Notes: a model not told the origin generated them from the sequence alone. A DNA stretch of 11,269 nt from TMED8 sp038125725 (GCA_038125725.1 JAYPEK010000080.1:1-11269), one strand, 5' to 3'; shown: positions 1 through 7,830, counted from the first letter of the stretch. Numbers and translations: made by a program.

Positions 1-563
1 AACGCGGCGTCGAGGGCAAGATCGCCGCCGCCACCTTCGCGCGCGAACGCAAGGTACCGTATTTCGGCATTTGCCTCGGCATGCAGATGGCGGTGATCGA
101 GGCGGCCAGGAATCTCGCCGGCATCAACGGCGCCGGCTCGACCGAATTCGGCCAATGCCAGAACCCCATCGTCGGCCTGCTGACCGAATGGGAGCGTGAC
201 GGCATCATCGAGAAGCGATCCGAGGAAAGCGACATGGGCGGCACCATGCGCTTGGGCGCCTATGAGGCTGTCGTCAAGGAAGGCAGCCGCGTGCATGAAA
301 TCTACGGCTCCGACCGGCTAAGCGAACGCCATCGCCACCGCTACGAGGTCAACCTCGCCTATGAGGACGAACTGGCCTCGCACGGCATGCTGTTCTCGGC
401 CAAGTCACCGGACGGGGTGTTGCCGGAAATCGTCGAAATCCCGGACCACCCGTGGTTCGTCGGCGTGCAGTTCCATCCGGAACTGAAATCGCGCCCGTTC
501 GAGCCGCATCCGCTGTTCACGTCGTTCATCGGCGCGGCGGTGGAACAGTCGCGCCTCGTGTAA
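1..563 (+). CDS. pyrG: CTP synthase (C-terminal glutaminase part, 5' end outside window)
   Basis: CTP synthase makes CTP from UTP, ATP and glutamine in the cytoplasm. Only the last 186 residues are in the window, read from base 3, and they belong to the class I glutamine amidotransferase domain. The nucleophile motif GICLGMQM has its Cys at bases 72-74. The His and Glu of the triad are in VGVQFHPELKSRP, with His at 474-476. The stretch ERHRHRYEVN and the ending in FEPHPLF are typical of PyrG. The gene is intact to its TAA stop. kdsA starts 6 bases downstream, which implies co-transcription. The frame is open to the window edge, so the internal ATG at 81 is not the true start. Identity is near certain. 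Confidence 0.97.
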   Translation, partial: RGVEGKIAAATFARERKVPYFGICLGMQMAVIEAARNLAGINGAGSTEFGQCQNPIVGLLTEWERDGIIEKRSEESDMGGTMRLGAYEAVVKEGSRVHEIYGSDRLSERHRHRYEVNLAYEDELASHGMLFSAKSPDGVLPEIVEIPDHPWFVGVQFHPELKSRPFEPHPLFTSFIGAAVEQSRLV

Positions 564-569
564 GCCCGC

Positions 570-1415
570 ATGAACGCCCAGCCTCATCACGTCCGCGTCG
601 GCGAGTTGGCCATCGGCAACGACCTGCCGCTGACCATCATCGCCGGTCCCTGCCAGATGGAGAGCCGCCAGCATGCGCTGGATATGTCGGGTGCCTTGAA
701 GGACATCTCGGCCGAGCTCGGTATCGGGATCATCTACAAGACCTCCTACGACAAGGCCAACCGCACCAGCTTGGGCAGCGCGCGCGGTCTCGGTCTCGAG
801 GAAGCGGCGCCGGTGTTCCGGGATATCCGCGAAACCACCGGGCTTCCGACGCTCACCGACGTGCATGCCGCCGAGCAATGCGCCGCCGCGGCGGACGCCG
901 TCGATGTGCTTCAGATCCCGGCCTTCCTCTGCCGCCAGACCGACTTGCTTGTCGCCGCGGCGAAGACCGGCCGGGCGATCAACGTCAAGAAGGGGCAGTT
1001 TCTCGCACCCTGGGACATGGCCAATGTCGCCGCCAAGATCACCGACAGCGGCAACCCCAACGTCATGGTCTGCGAACGCGGCGCCAGCTTCGGCTACAAC
1101 ACGCTGGTCACCGACATGCGCGGCCTGCCGATCATGGCCAAGACCGGCCATCCGGTCGTCTTCGACGCCACCCATTCGGTGCAGCAGCCGGGCGGGCAGG
1201 GGACGACGTCGGGCGGTCAGCGCGAGTTCGCGCCGATCCTGGCGCGCGCCGCCGTCTCCATCGGCGTCGCGGCGGTGTTCATGGAAACCCACCAGGATCC
1301 GGACAAGGCGCCCTCCGACGGCCCCAACATGATCCCGCTATCGGAGATCAAGGGCGTCATCGAGATGCTGATGGAATTCGACCGCATCGCCAAGGCGCGG
1401 CCGGTTTCGATCTAG
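570..1415 (+). CDS. kdsA: 3-deoxy-8-phosphooctulonate synthase (KDO-8-P synthase), metal-dependent type
   Basis: The enzyme condenses phosphoenolpyruvate with D-arabinose 5-phosphate to KDO 8-phosphate, a precursor of the lipopolysaccharide inner core, so the cell is Gram-negative. The protein has 281 residues, a normal length. It carries KTSYDKANRTS, LPTLTDVHA, IPAFLCRQTDL, NVKKGQFLAPWDM and DATHSVQQPGG. In the early loop it has AGPCQMES with Cys28, where the E. coli enzyme, recalled from memory, has Asn in GMNVLES. Together with His202, Glu239 and Asp250 this gives the ligand set of the metal-dependent (Aquifex-like, class II) enzymes. The start is the ATG 6 bases after pyrG. No strong Shine-Dalgarno precedes it, so translation may be coupled to pyrG. 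It converges on zur, 15 bases beyond its stop. Confidence 0.97.
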   Translation: MNAQPHHVRVGELAIGNDLPLTIIAGPCQMESRQHALDMSGALKDISAELGIGIIYKTSYDKANRTSLGSARGLGLEEAAPVFRDIRETTGLPTLTDVHAAEQCAAAADAVDVLQIPAFLCRQTDLLVAAAKTGRAINVKKGQFLAPWDMANVAAKITDSGNPNVMVCERGASFGYNTLVTDMRGLPIMAKTGHPVVFDATHSVQQPGGQGTTSGGQREFAPILARAAVSIGVAAVFMETHQDPDKAPSDGPNMIPLSEIKGVIEMLMEFDRIAKARPVSI

Positions 1416-1430
1416 AAATCCAATTCGCTC

Positions 1431-1856
1431 TTAGTTCGCTGGCGGCTGGCAGTTGCGGCAGAGCCCGTGCAACTCCACCGTCGATCGCGCCAGGCCGAAA
1501 TCGGCATCCTTGGCGATGGTCTTCAAGCGCTTCGCCAGGGCCTCGTCGGAAACCTCATCCACCTGGCCGCAATCGTCGCAGATGGCGAAGGCGATCATTT
1601 CGTGGTTGTCGCAGTCCGGCCGGCGGCAGGCAACGAAGGCGTTGAGGCTTTCCAGCCGGTGCACGATGCCGATGGCCATCAGCTTCTCCAGCGCCCGGTA
1701 GACCTGCAGCGGCGCGCGGAAGCCCTGTTCACGCAATTGATCCAAGATCATGTAGGCACTGAGCGGGCCCTCGGCGGCCGCGAGCGCATCCAGCACCAGC
1801 GCCTGGTTCTTGGTCAGCTTCGGGTGGTCGTGGGTGTGCGTTTCCATGAACTTCAT
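1431..1856 (-). CDS. zur: Zinc uptake regulator Zur (Fur family)
   Basis: This is a Fur-family repressor that binds DNA when loaded with zinc. The 141 residues have an N-terminal winged helix with the recognition helix around APLQVYRALEKLM (48-60) and a C-terminal dimerisation domain. The structural zinc site is two CxxC pairs, Cys93/Cys96 and Cys133/Cys136. His66, Cys77, His85 and Glu101 match the positions I recall for the sensing site of E. coli Zur (H77, C88, H96, E111). Cys82 is an extra cysteine. The short His-rich start METHTHDHPK is a further possible metal contact. The ATG at 1856 overlaps the znuB stop as ATGA, so translation is probably coupled; a second Met lies at 1847. Its place behind znuCB makes Zur the likely regulator of its own operon and of znuA. 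Confidence 0.93.
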   Translation of the reverse strand: MKFMETHTHDHPKLTKNQALVLDALAAAEGPLSAYMILDQLREQGFRAPLQVYRALEKLMAIGIVHRLESLNAFVACRRPDCDNHEMIAFAICDDCGQVDEVSDEALAKRLKTIAKDADFGLARSTVELHGLCRNCQPPAN

Positions 1857-2677
1857 TCCCTATCCGTCGCCGCCTGGCCGCGCCAGCCCGCCAACGGCGA
1901 CAGGCTGAGCAAGAACAGCATCAGCCCCGCGACGATGATACTCGGTCCTGACGGCGTATCCCAGCGCAGCGACCCGAACAGCCCCAACACCACCGAGACC
2001 ACGCCGATGGCGGCGGCCAGGACCGCCATCTGTTCCGGCCCAGTGGCGAAACGCCGCGCCGCGGCTGCAGGAATGATCAGCAAGGCGGTAATCAACAGCA
2101 CGCCGACGATCTTCATGGAAATGGCGATCAAGGTCGCCATCAAGAGCACGAAGAAAAGATTGGCGCGGTCCGGGTTGAGGCCCTCGGCCTCCGCCAGTTC
2201 GCGGTTCACGGTGGCGGCGAACAAGGGCCGCCAGATCGCCGCCAGGCCGGCCAGCGCCAAGGCACCGCCAAGATAGACGATGGCGATATCCGTCTTCGAC
2301 ACCGCCAGGATGTCGCCAAACAGGAATCCCAGCAGATCGACCCGGATCCAGCTCAGAAACCCCAGCACCACCAACCCCAACGCCAGCGCCGAATGTGCCA
2401 GCAGGCCGAGCAGTGAATCGAGCGACAGCGCCGCGCGCCGCTGTATCATCAGCATCGAGACCGCCAGCGTCGCCGAAACGACGAACACGGCCAGCGTGAT
2501 ATTGACGTCGAACAGAAACGCCAAGGCCACGCCCAAGAGCGCCGCATGCGCCAGGGTATCGCCGAAATAGGCGAGCCGGCGCCAGACGATGAAACAGCCG
2601 AACGGGCCCGCCACCAGTGCCACGCCGATGCCCGCCACCATGGCTCGGATGAAGAAATCATCCAGCATGGGAGGCAT
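1853..2677 (-). CDS. znuB: Zinc ABC transporter permease ZnuB
   Basis: This is the inner-membrane permease of the ZnuABC zinc importer (ABC-3 family). The 274 residues contain about eight hydrophobic segments. Family landmarks are RRLAYFGDTLAHAALLG near the start, the cytoplasmic AEAEGLNPDRANLFF stretch that should contact the ATPase, GVLLITALLIIPAAAAR, and DTPSGPSIIV near the end. I chose the start MPPMLDDFF at 2677 because GGAG sits 7 bases upstream. A longer reading to 2854 adds 59 residues of Thr/Arg-rich sequence with no family likeness that only mirrors the His-rich tail of znuC. Met at 2668 is an alternative but lacks a ribosome site. It overlaps znuC by 20 bases and zur by 4, so the three form one operon. 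Confidence 0.93.
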   Translation of the reverse strand: MPPMLDDFFIRAMVAGIGVALVAGPFGCFIVWRRLAYFGDTLAHAALLGVALAFLFDVNITLAVFVVSATLAVSMLMIQRRAALSLDSLLGLLAHSALALGLVVLGFLSWIRVDLLGFLFGDILAVSKTDIAIVYLGGALALAGLAAIWRPLFAATVNRELAEAEGLNPDRANLFFVLLMATLIAISMKIVGVLLITALLIIPAAAARRFATGPEQMAVLAAAIGVVSVVLGLFGSLRWDTPSGPSIIVAGLMLFLLSLSPLAGWRGQAATDRE

Positions 2678-3524
2678 CCTTGTTCTCCGGGTGATGCGGT
2701 TCGTGAGTATGGTCATGCCCGTGGTCATGCGGGTGATGGCCGTCATCCGGGAAGCAATGATCGGTGACGGTGCCGTCCGCATGACGGACCCGGCCGTCGG
2801 GCAGGTGGGTATGGTCGTGGCTGTGCTCGTAAACGGCGAGCGTCGAAGCGGCACGCGCGCCGAACAGTTCCTGGTAGGCCGTGTGCTGCGTCACATGGCC
2901 GGGCGGCCCGGAACAACAAACATGGCCGTTCAGGCAAATGACGTGATCGGTGGCGGCCATGACCACGTGCAGGTCGTGCGAAATCAGCAGAATGCCGCAG
3001 CCATATACGTCGCGGATGGATTTGATCAGTTCGTAGAGGGCGATCTCGCCGGCAAAATCCACGCCCTGGACCGGTTCGTCCAGGACCAGCAGATCGGGGC
3101 GGCGGGCAATCGCGCGCGCCAGCATGACACGTTGGAACTCGCCGCCCGACAGGTTCCGCACCTCGGCCCCCTTGAGCCCTTCAATGCCTGTCGCCCGCAT
3201 GGCGTGTTCGGCGTCGCCTTTCGCCAGCCTGCCGGTCAGGTGCATGAAGCGTTCGACCCGCAAGGGCAGGGTCCAATCGATGGCGACCTTCTGCGGCACA
3301 TAGCCGACGGTCAGCCCGGGGCGCCGCTCGGCCCGGCCCTCGTCGGGTTTCAGGATGCCGAGCGCCATCTTGGCGGTGGTCGACTTGCCCGAGCCGTTGG
3401 GGCCGATGAGGGTGACGATCCGCCCAGCCTCGACCGCCATGTCCACATCGCGGACCAACCAATGGCCAGCACGGTGAATACCCGCGTTCGCGAGCGATAC
3501 CAATGGGGCGGCGGCGTTCGTCAT
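2658..3524 (-). CDS. znuC: Zinc ABC transporter ATPase ZnuC with His-rich C-terminal tail
   Basis: This cytoplasmic ATPase drives zinc import through ZnuB. The 288 residues carry Walker A GPNGSGKST (41-49), signature LSGGE (125-129), Walker B LLVLDEP (145-151) and the switch His183 in LLISHDLH. QKVAIDWTLPLRV after the Q-loop and PVQGVDFAGE after Walker B are typical of ZnuC. Residues 234-288 form a tail with 16 His in 55 residues, plus many Asp, which is a probable cytoplasmic zinc-binding segment. Many alphaproteobacterial ZnuC proteins have such tails. The start at 3524 is preferred because AGGATGGGA lies just upstream; Met at 3533 is possible, and the ORF extends to 3575 without family likeness. 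It is the first gene of the znuC-znuB-zur operon, divergent from znuA. Confidence 0.94.
   Translation of the reverse strand: MTNAAAPLVSLANAGIHRAGHWLVRDVDMAVEAGRIVTLIGPNGSGKSTTAKMALGILKPDEGRAERRPGLTVGYVPQKVAIDWTLPLRVERFMHLTGRLAKGDAEHAMRATGIEGLKGAEVRNLSGGEFQRVMLARAIARRPDLLVLDEPVQGVDFAGEIALYELIKSIRDVYGCGILLISHDLHVVMAATDHVICLNGHVCCSGPPGHVTQHTAYQELFGARAASTLAVYEHSHDHTHLPDGRVRHADGTVTDHCFPDDGHHPHDHGHDHTHEPHHPENKDASHAG
2685..2688 (-). promoter_or_regulatory. Shine-Dalgarno GGAG deciding the znuB start
   Basis: Read on the minus strand, GGAG lies 7 bases before the ATG at 2677. It sits inside the last codons of znuC, and neither the upstream in-frame starts nor the Met at 2668 has a comparable site. 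This supports the 274-residue form of ZnuB. Confidence 0.6.
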
Positions 3525-3608
3525 GTTTCCCATCCTAAACGAACTTTGCAATCGATCCGGCCGATTCGATCCCACTCAAACCAAACCTTGAACGCGGTTA
3601 TGGCACGC

Positions 3609-3621
3609 GTTATATCATAAC
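3609..3621. promoter_or_regulatory. Candidate Zur box 1
   Basis: GTTATATCATAAC is an inverted repeat of GTTAT/ATAAC around a 3-base centre. It matches 11 of 13 positions of the core I recall for the E. coli znu operator (GTTATAATATAAC). It overlaps the proposed znuA -10, as expected for a repressor site. Confidence 0.6.
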
Positions 3622-3629
3622 TCAATAAC

Positions 3630-3647
3630 GTTACCTTATAACATATC
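3630..3647. promoter_or_regulatory. Candidate Zur box 2
   Basis: GTTACCTTATAACATATC is an imperfect 18-base palindrome centred on TTATAA. Its right half TATAACATATC is a good Zur half-site in alphaproteobacteria as I recall the motif; the left half is weaker. It begins 8 bases after box 1, close enough for cooperative binding. It partly overlaps the 8-base palindrome TAACGTTA (3626-3633). Confidence 0.5.
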
Positions 3648-3680
3648 ATGCAGTTGCCGGCCAACGTCCTGGCGCGCACC

Positions 3681-3686
3681 AAGGAG
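3681..3686 (+). promoter_or_regulatory. Shine-Dalgarno AAGGAG deciding the znuA start
   Basis: AAGGAG lies 6 bases before the ATG at 3693 and is the best ribosome site in the region. It selects that ATG over the in-frame ATG at 3648, which lies next to the Zur-like palindrome and has no ribosome site. The selected start begins directly with a signal peptide. Confidence 0.75.
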
Positions 3687-3692
3687 ACCAGA

Positions 3693-4709
3693 ATGAACCG
3701 TCTGATTACGGCAAGCCTCGTCGCCGCGTCAATCGTCGTCATGAGCCATGCCGCCCAGGCCGCGCCAAAGGTGATCGCCTCGATCAAACCCGTCCATTCG
3801 CTGGTCGCCGGCGTCATGGACGGCATCGGCGTCCCCGCGTTGCTGGTACAAGGGGGGGGATCGCCGCACACCTATTCCCTCAAGCCCTCGCAGGCGTCCG
3901 GCCTGGAACAGGCCGACATCATTTTCTGGATCGGCGGCCAGTTGGAGGCCTTCTTGGAAAAGCCCGTCGCCACCATCGGCGCCAAGGCACGTTCCGTCGA
4001 GTTGGCGCACGGGCCGGGTTTGACGATGCTGGAGAAACGCGAGGGTGGCCCGTTTGAGGCGCACGTTCATCACGACGACGACCACGATCGCGATCACAAG
4101 GACACCGATCACAAGGAACACGCCGAACACAAGGACGATGATCACGACCACGAAAAAAAGCACGAGCATGAACATGAGGAACATGTAGGCGGCGACCTTC
4201 ACATCTGGCTCGATCCCGAGAACGCCAAGGCGATGGTCCGGGTCATCGCCGGCGAACTGATGCATGCCGACGCCGCCAATGCCGCGCGCTACCGGCAAAA
4301 CGCCGACGCCATGTTGAAGCTCCTGGAGCACCTGAACCGGGAAATCGCGTCCAACCTGGCACCGCTGAAGGACCGCCAATTCATCGTCTTCCACGATGCC
4401 TACCAGTATTTCGAGCACCGCTTCGGCCTGCACGCGGCGGGCTCGATCACCGTTTCGCCTGAAACCCTGCCTGGCGCCGAACGCATCCGGGAGATCAAGG
4501 GCCGCATCGCCAAGCTCGGCGCCGCCTGCGTGTTCACCGAACCGCAGTTTGAGCCGAAGCTGGTACGCGTGGTCACCGAGGGAACGGCGGTGAAGACCGG
4601 GGTCCTCGATCCGCTCGGTGCCGACATCGCCGACGGGCCGAAGCTCTACTTCACACTGATCCGAAGCATGGCCGCGTCAATGCGGGGCTGCCTGGCGCCG
4701 AAGAGCTGA
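3693..4709 (+). CDS. znuA: Zinc ABC transporter periplasmic binding protein ZnuA
   Basis: This periplasmic protein captures zinc and delivers it to ZnuB. The 338 residues start with a signal peptide, cleaved probably after AQA (residue 23). Zinc ligands by family position are His59 (in GGSPHTYSLKPS), His170 (DLHIWLDPENA) and His234 (VFHDAYQYFEHRFG). Asp306 or a nearby acidic residue may be the fourth. Residues 124-164 form an Asp/Glu/His loop with 14 His, usual in ZnuA and thought to bind extra zinc. Cys279 and Cys333 fit the C-terminal disulfide of ZnuA. The frame is unbroken, but it contains a G8 run (3852-3859) and an A7 run forming an in-frame A-AAA-AAG heptamer (4154-4160). It ends 4 bases before the convergent exporter gene. 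Confidence 0.95.
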   Translation: MNRLITASLVAASIVVMSHAAQAAPKVIASIKPVHSLVAGVMDGIGVPALLVQGGGSPHTYSLKPSQASGLEQADIIFWIGGQLEAFLEKPVATIGAKARSVELAHGPGLTMLEKREGGPFEAHVHHDDDHDRDHKDTDHKEHAEHKDDDHDHEKKHEHEHEEHVGGDLHIWLDPENAKAMVRVIAGELMHADAANAARYRQNADAMLKLLEHLNREIASNLAPLKDRQFIVFHDAYQYFEHRFGLHAAGSITVSPETLPGAERIREIKGRIAKLGAACVFTEPQFEPKLVRVVTEGTAVKTGVLDPLGADIADGPKLYFTLIRSMAASMRGCLAPKS

Positions 4710-4713
4710 CGCG

Positions 4714-4723
<10 letters not shown>
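4700..4723. terminator. Inverted repeat at the convergent znuA/yadH junction, probable bidirectional terminator
   Basis: The arms GAAGAGCTGA and TCAGTTCTTC flank a CGCG centre. The stem is 10 bp with one G-U pair when read in the znuA direction; in the other direction that pair is an A-C mismatch. The inner 12 bases CTGACGCGTCAG are a perfect palindrome, and both TGA stops lie inside it (4707-4709 for znuA, 4714-4716 on the minus strand for the exporter). No clear T-run follows on either side, so the terminator role is inferred from position and symmetry. Confidence 0.5.
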
Positions 4724-5471
<748 letters not shown>

Positions 5472-5475
<4 letters not shown>

Positions 5476-6410
5476 TGTTCGCTCCTGACCAGGTCGACGA
5501 AGATGTCCTCCAAGGAGCTTTGCGCCGTCACCATGTCCTTGTAGCGGATGCCGGCACTGCCGAGATTCCCCATCAGCGCGGTGATGCCCTTGTGCTCGGC
5601 GTTGATGTCGTAGGTATAGATCAACTGCTGGCGGTCGTCGGAGAGCTCAAGGTTGTAGGCCGCGAGCGCGTCCGGCACGGCGTCCAGGGGCTCGTGCAGT
5701 TCCAGGAACAACTGTTTCTTGCCGAGCTTGCGCATCAGCTCCGCCTTGTCGTCGACGACGATGATCTCGCCCTTGTTGATGACCGCCACGCGATCGGCGA
5801 TTTCCTCGGCTTCCTCGATGTAATGCGTGGTGAGGATGATGGTGACGCCGTCGGCGCGCAGTTCGCGCACCAGTTGCCACATTTCCTTCCTGAGCTCCAC
5901 GTCGACGCCGGCGGTGGGCTCGTCCAGGAACAGGATGCGGGGCTCGTGCGCCAGCGCCTTGGCGATCAACAGCCGGCGCTTCATGCCACCCGATAGGGTG
6001 ATGATTTTGCTGTCGCGCTTTTCCCACAGCGACAGCGATCGCAGCACCTTTTCCAGATAGGCCGGATCGGCGGGCTTGCCGAACAGGCCGCGGCTGAAGC
6101 TGACGCTGCCCCAGACCGATTCGAACGCGTCGGTGGTCAGTTCCTGCGGCACCAGCCCGATGAGCGCGCGGCTTTTCTTGTAGTCGGCGATGATGTCGTG
6201 GCCGCCGACCGTGACCCGTCCGCCGCTCGGGTTGACGATGCCGCAGACGATGCTGATCAGTGTCGTCTTGCCCGCGCCATTGGGCCCCAGCAGCGCCAGG
6301 ATCTCGCCATCGCGGATATCGAGTTCGACCTCCTTCAGCGCCGTGAAACCGGTCGCGTAGGTCTTGGAGATGCCGGCGATGGAAATGATGTTCTGCATGC
6401 GCCCGGTCAT
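5472..6410 (-). CDS. yadG: ABC-2 exporter ATPase, YadG-like
   Basis: This is the ATPase partner of the YadH-like permease. The 312 residues contain Walker A GPNGAGKTT (42-50), Q-loop VPQE (87-90), signature LSGGM (139-143), Walker B ILFLDE (159-164) and switch His196 in TTHYIEEAEE. LSGGMKRRLLIAKALAHEP and DEPTAGVDVELRKEMW closely follow E. coli YadG as I recall it. The C-terminal 80 or so residues form the accessory region of this subfamily and end in LEDIFVDLVRSEQ. The start is uncertain: ATG at 6410 (MTGRMQNII, with a weak GGAT upstream) or ATG at 6398. The ORF continues to 6491, but that extension has no family likeness and would use up most of the spacer to eno. The substrate cannot be inferred. 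Confidence 0.88.
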
Positions 6411-6452
6411 AGGCCATCCGCCGCCCGGCCGGCAATGAAAATCGTCGTCACA

Positions 6453-6482
6453 AAACCGATACAAGCTTGCGCTTGCCGGTTT
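6453..6482. other. Hairpin-forming inverted repeat in the yadG/eno divergent spacer
   Basis: The 133-base spacer 6411-6543 holds a two-part stem. AAACCG (6453-6458) pairs with CGGTTT (6477-6482). Inside it, CAAGC (6462-6466) pairs with GCTTG (6471-6475) around a TTGC loop, with an ATA/C internal loop between the stems. The same area contains the palindrome CAAGCTTG (6462-6469). It could be an operator, or a leader structure if eno transcription starts upstream of it. The only promoter-like pair I see for eno is TTGCCG (6473-6478), 17 bases, TAAGAC (6496-6501), which is weak. Confidence 0.4.
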
Positions 6483-6543
6483 CCGGCTCAAGGTCTAAGA
6501 CGAAAAGAACCCAATTCCACCCCCATTTCCCAGGAGAAACGGC

Positions 6544-7818
6544 ATGACCGCCATTATCGATATTTTTGCCCGTGAAATCCTCGACAGCCGCGGCAACCCG
6601 ACGGTGGAGGTCGACGTCACCTTGGAAACCGGCGTCATGGGCCGCGCGGCGGTACCGTCGGGCGCGTCGACCGGCGCCCACGAGGCGGTGGAACTGCGCG
6701 ACGGCGACAAGGGCCGCTTCGGCGGCAAGGGCGTGTTGCAGGCCTGCGCATCGGTCAACGGCGAGATCTTCGACACGCTTTCCGGCCTCGACGTGGAAGA
6801 CCAGTTGCATCTCGATACCGCCATGATCGAACTGGACGGCACCGAGAACAAGGGCCGGCTCGGCGCCAACGCCATCCTCGGTGTTTCGCTGGCCTGCGCC
6901 AAGGCGGCGGCGGAGGAGGCGGGCCTGCCGCTCTACCGCTACATCGGCGGCACCTTCGCGCACACCATGCCGGTGCCGATGATGAACATCATCAACGGCG
7001 GCCAGCACGCCGACAACCCGATCGACATCCAGGAGTTCATGATCATGCCGGTCGGCGGCGCCACCTGCACCGACGCTATCCGCATGGGCGCCGAGGTGTT
7101 CCAGACCCTGAAGAAGGGCCTGCACGACGCCGGCCACAACACCAACGTCGGCGACGAGGGCGGTTTCGCGCCGTCGCTCAATTCCACCATCGAGGCGCTC
7201 GACTTCGTCATGAAGGCGATCGAGGGCGCCGGCTACAAGCCCGGCGAGGACGTCATGCTGGCGGTCGATGCCGCATCCAGCGAGTTCTACAAGAACGGCA
7301 AGTACGAGCTGGAGGGCGAGGGCAAGTCCCTCGACGCCGCCGGCATGGTCGCCTATTGGGCCGAGTTGATCGGCAAGTATCCCATTGTCTCCATCGAGGA
7401 CGGCATGTCGGAAGACGACTGGGAAGGTTGGAAAGCCATGACCGACGCCATCGGTTCCAAGGTGCAATTGGTCGGCGACGACAACTTCGTCACCAATCCG
7501 AAGCGCCTGGCGCGCGGCATCGAGGAAGGCATCGCCAACTCCATCCTGGTCAAGGTCAACCAGATCGGCTCGCTTTCTGAGACCCTGCAAACCGTCGAGA
7601 TGGCGCACAAGGCCGGCTACACGACGGTGATTTCGCACCGTTCGGGCGAGACCGAAGACTCGACCATCGCCGACATCGCGGTCGCCACCAACGCCGGCCA
7701 GATCAAGACCGGCTCGCTCAGCCGTTCCGACCGGCTGGCCAAGTACAACCAGTTGATCCGCATCGAGGAGGAACTGGGCTCCGACGCGCACTATCCGGGG
7801 CTTTCGGTGCTGCGCTGA
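6544..7818 (+). CDS. eno: Enolase
   Basis: Enolase converts 2-phosphoglycerate to phosphoenolpyruvate in glycolysis, and in E. coli it is also a degradosome partner. The 424 residues are full length. Seen are the N-terminal AREILDSRGNPTVEVDV, the mobile loop PSGASTGAHEAVEL, Glu164 (QEFMIMPVG) and Glu205 (NVGDEGGFAP). Magnesium ligands are Asp242, Glu285 (SIEDGMSEDDW) and Asp312 (VGDDNFVTN). The base Lys337 is in LVKVNQIGSL, followed by His365 in SHRSGETEDS and Lys388 in QIKTGS. The start is fixed by AGGAG at 6532-6536, 7 bases upstream. Its product PEP is the KdsA substrate, and it lies on the path to pyruvate dehydrogenase. A strong hairpin follows the stop. Confidence 0.98.
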   Translation: MTAIIDIFAREILDSRGNPTVEVDVTLETGVMGRAAVPSGASTGAHEAVELRDGDKGRFGGKGVLQACASVNGEIFDTLSGLDVEDQLHLDTAMIELDGTENKGRLGANAILGVSLACAKAAAEEAGLPLYRYIGGTFAHTMPVPMMNIINGGQHADNPIDIQEFMIMPVGGATCTDAIRMGAEVFQTLKKGLHDAGHNTNVGDEGGFAPSLNSTIEALDFVMKAIEGAGYKPGEDVMLAVDAASSEFYKNGKYELEGEGKSLDAAGMVAYWAELIGKYPIVSIEDGMSEDDWEGWKAMTDAIGSKVQLVGDDNFVTNPKRLARGIEEGIANSILVKVNQIGSLSETLQTVEMAHKAGYTTVISHRSGETEDSTIADIAVATNAGQIKTGSLSRSDRLAKYNQLIRIEEELGSDAHYPGLSVLR

Positions 7819-7830
7819 GGCAATGTGAAC

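Larger units (their letters stand above)
3525..3692. promoter_or_regulatory. Divergent znuC/znuA promoter region
   Basis: This 168-base spacer separates the two zinc-uptake transcripts and is AT-rich in its znuA-proximal half (about 3609-3650). For znuA a sigma70-like pair is visible: TTGAAC at 3588-3593, 17 bases, then TATATC at 3611-3616. On the minus strand TATAAC (3614-3609) could serve as a -10 for znuC, but I see no convincing -35. Two palindromic Zur-box-like sites, listed separately, overlap or follow these elements, so zinc-loaded Zur should block both directions. The arrangement is seen; promoter activity is inferred. Confidence 0.7.

Noticed and set aside
405..1292. Long antisense frame over kdsA, and a plus-strand Arg-rich frame 452-1645
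   Set aside because: Both are Arg/Ala/Pro-rich shadows across kdsA and the end of zur, with no recognisable motif.
2678..2854. 59-residue N-terminal extension of ZnuB
   Set aside because: It is Thr/Met/Arg-rich and lies fully inside znuC. A GGAG site supports the later start, and the extension lacks family likeness.
3729..4433. Hydrophobic antisense frame over znuA, with Val/Ile-rich stretches
   Set aside because: The Val/Ile run is simply the complement of the GAC/CAC/GAT-rich His loop, not a membrane protein.
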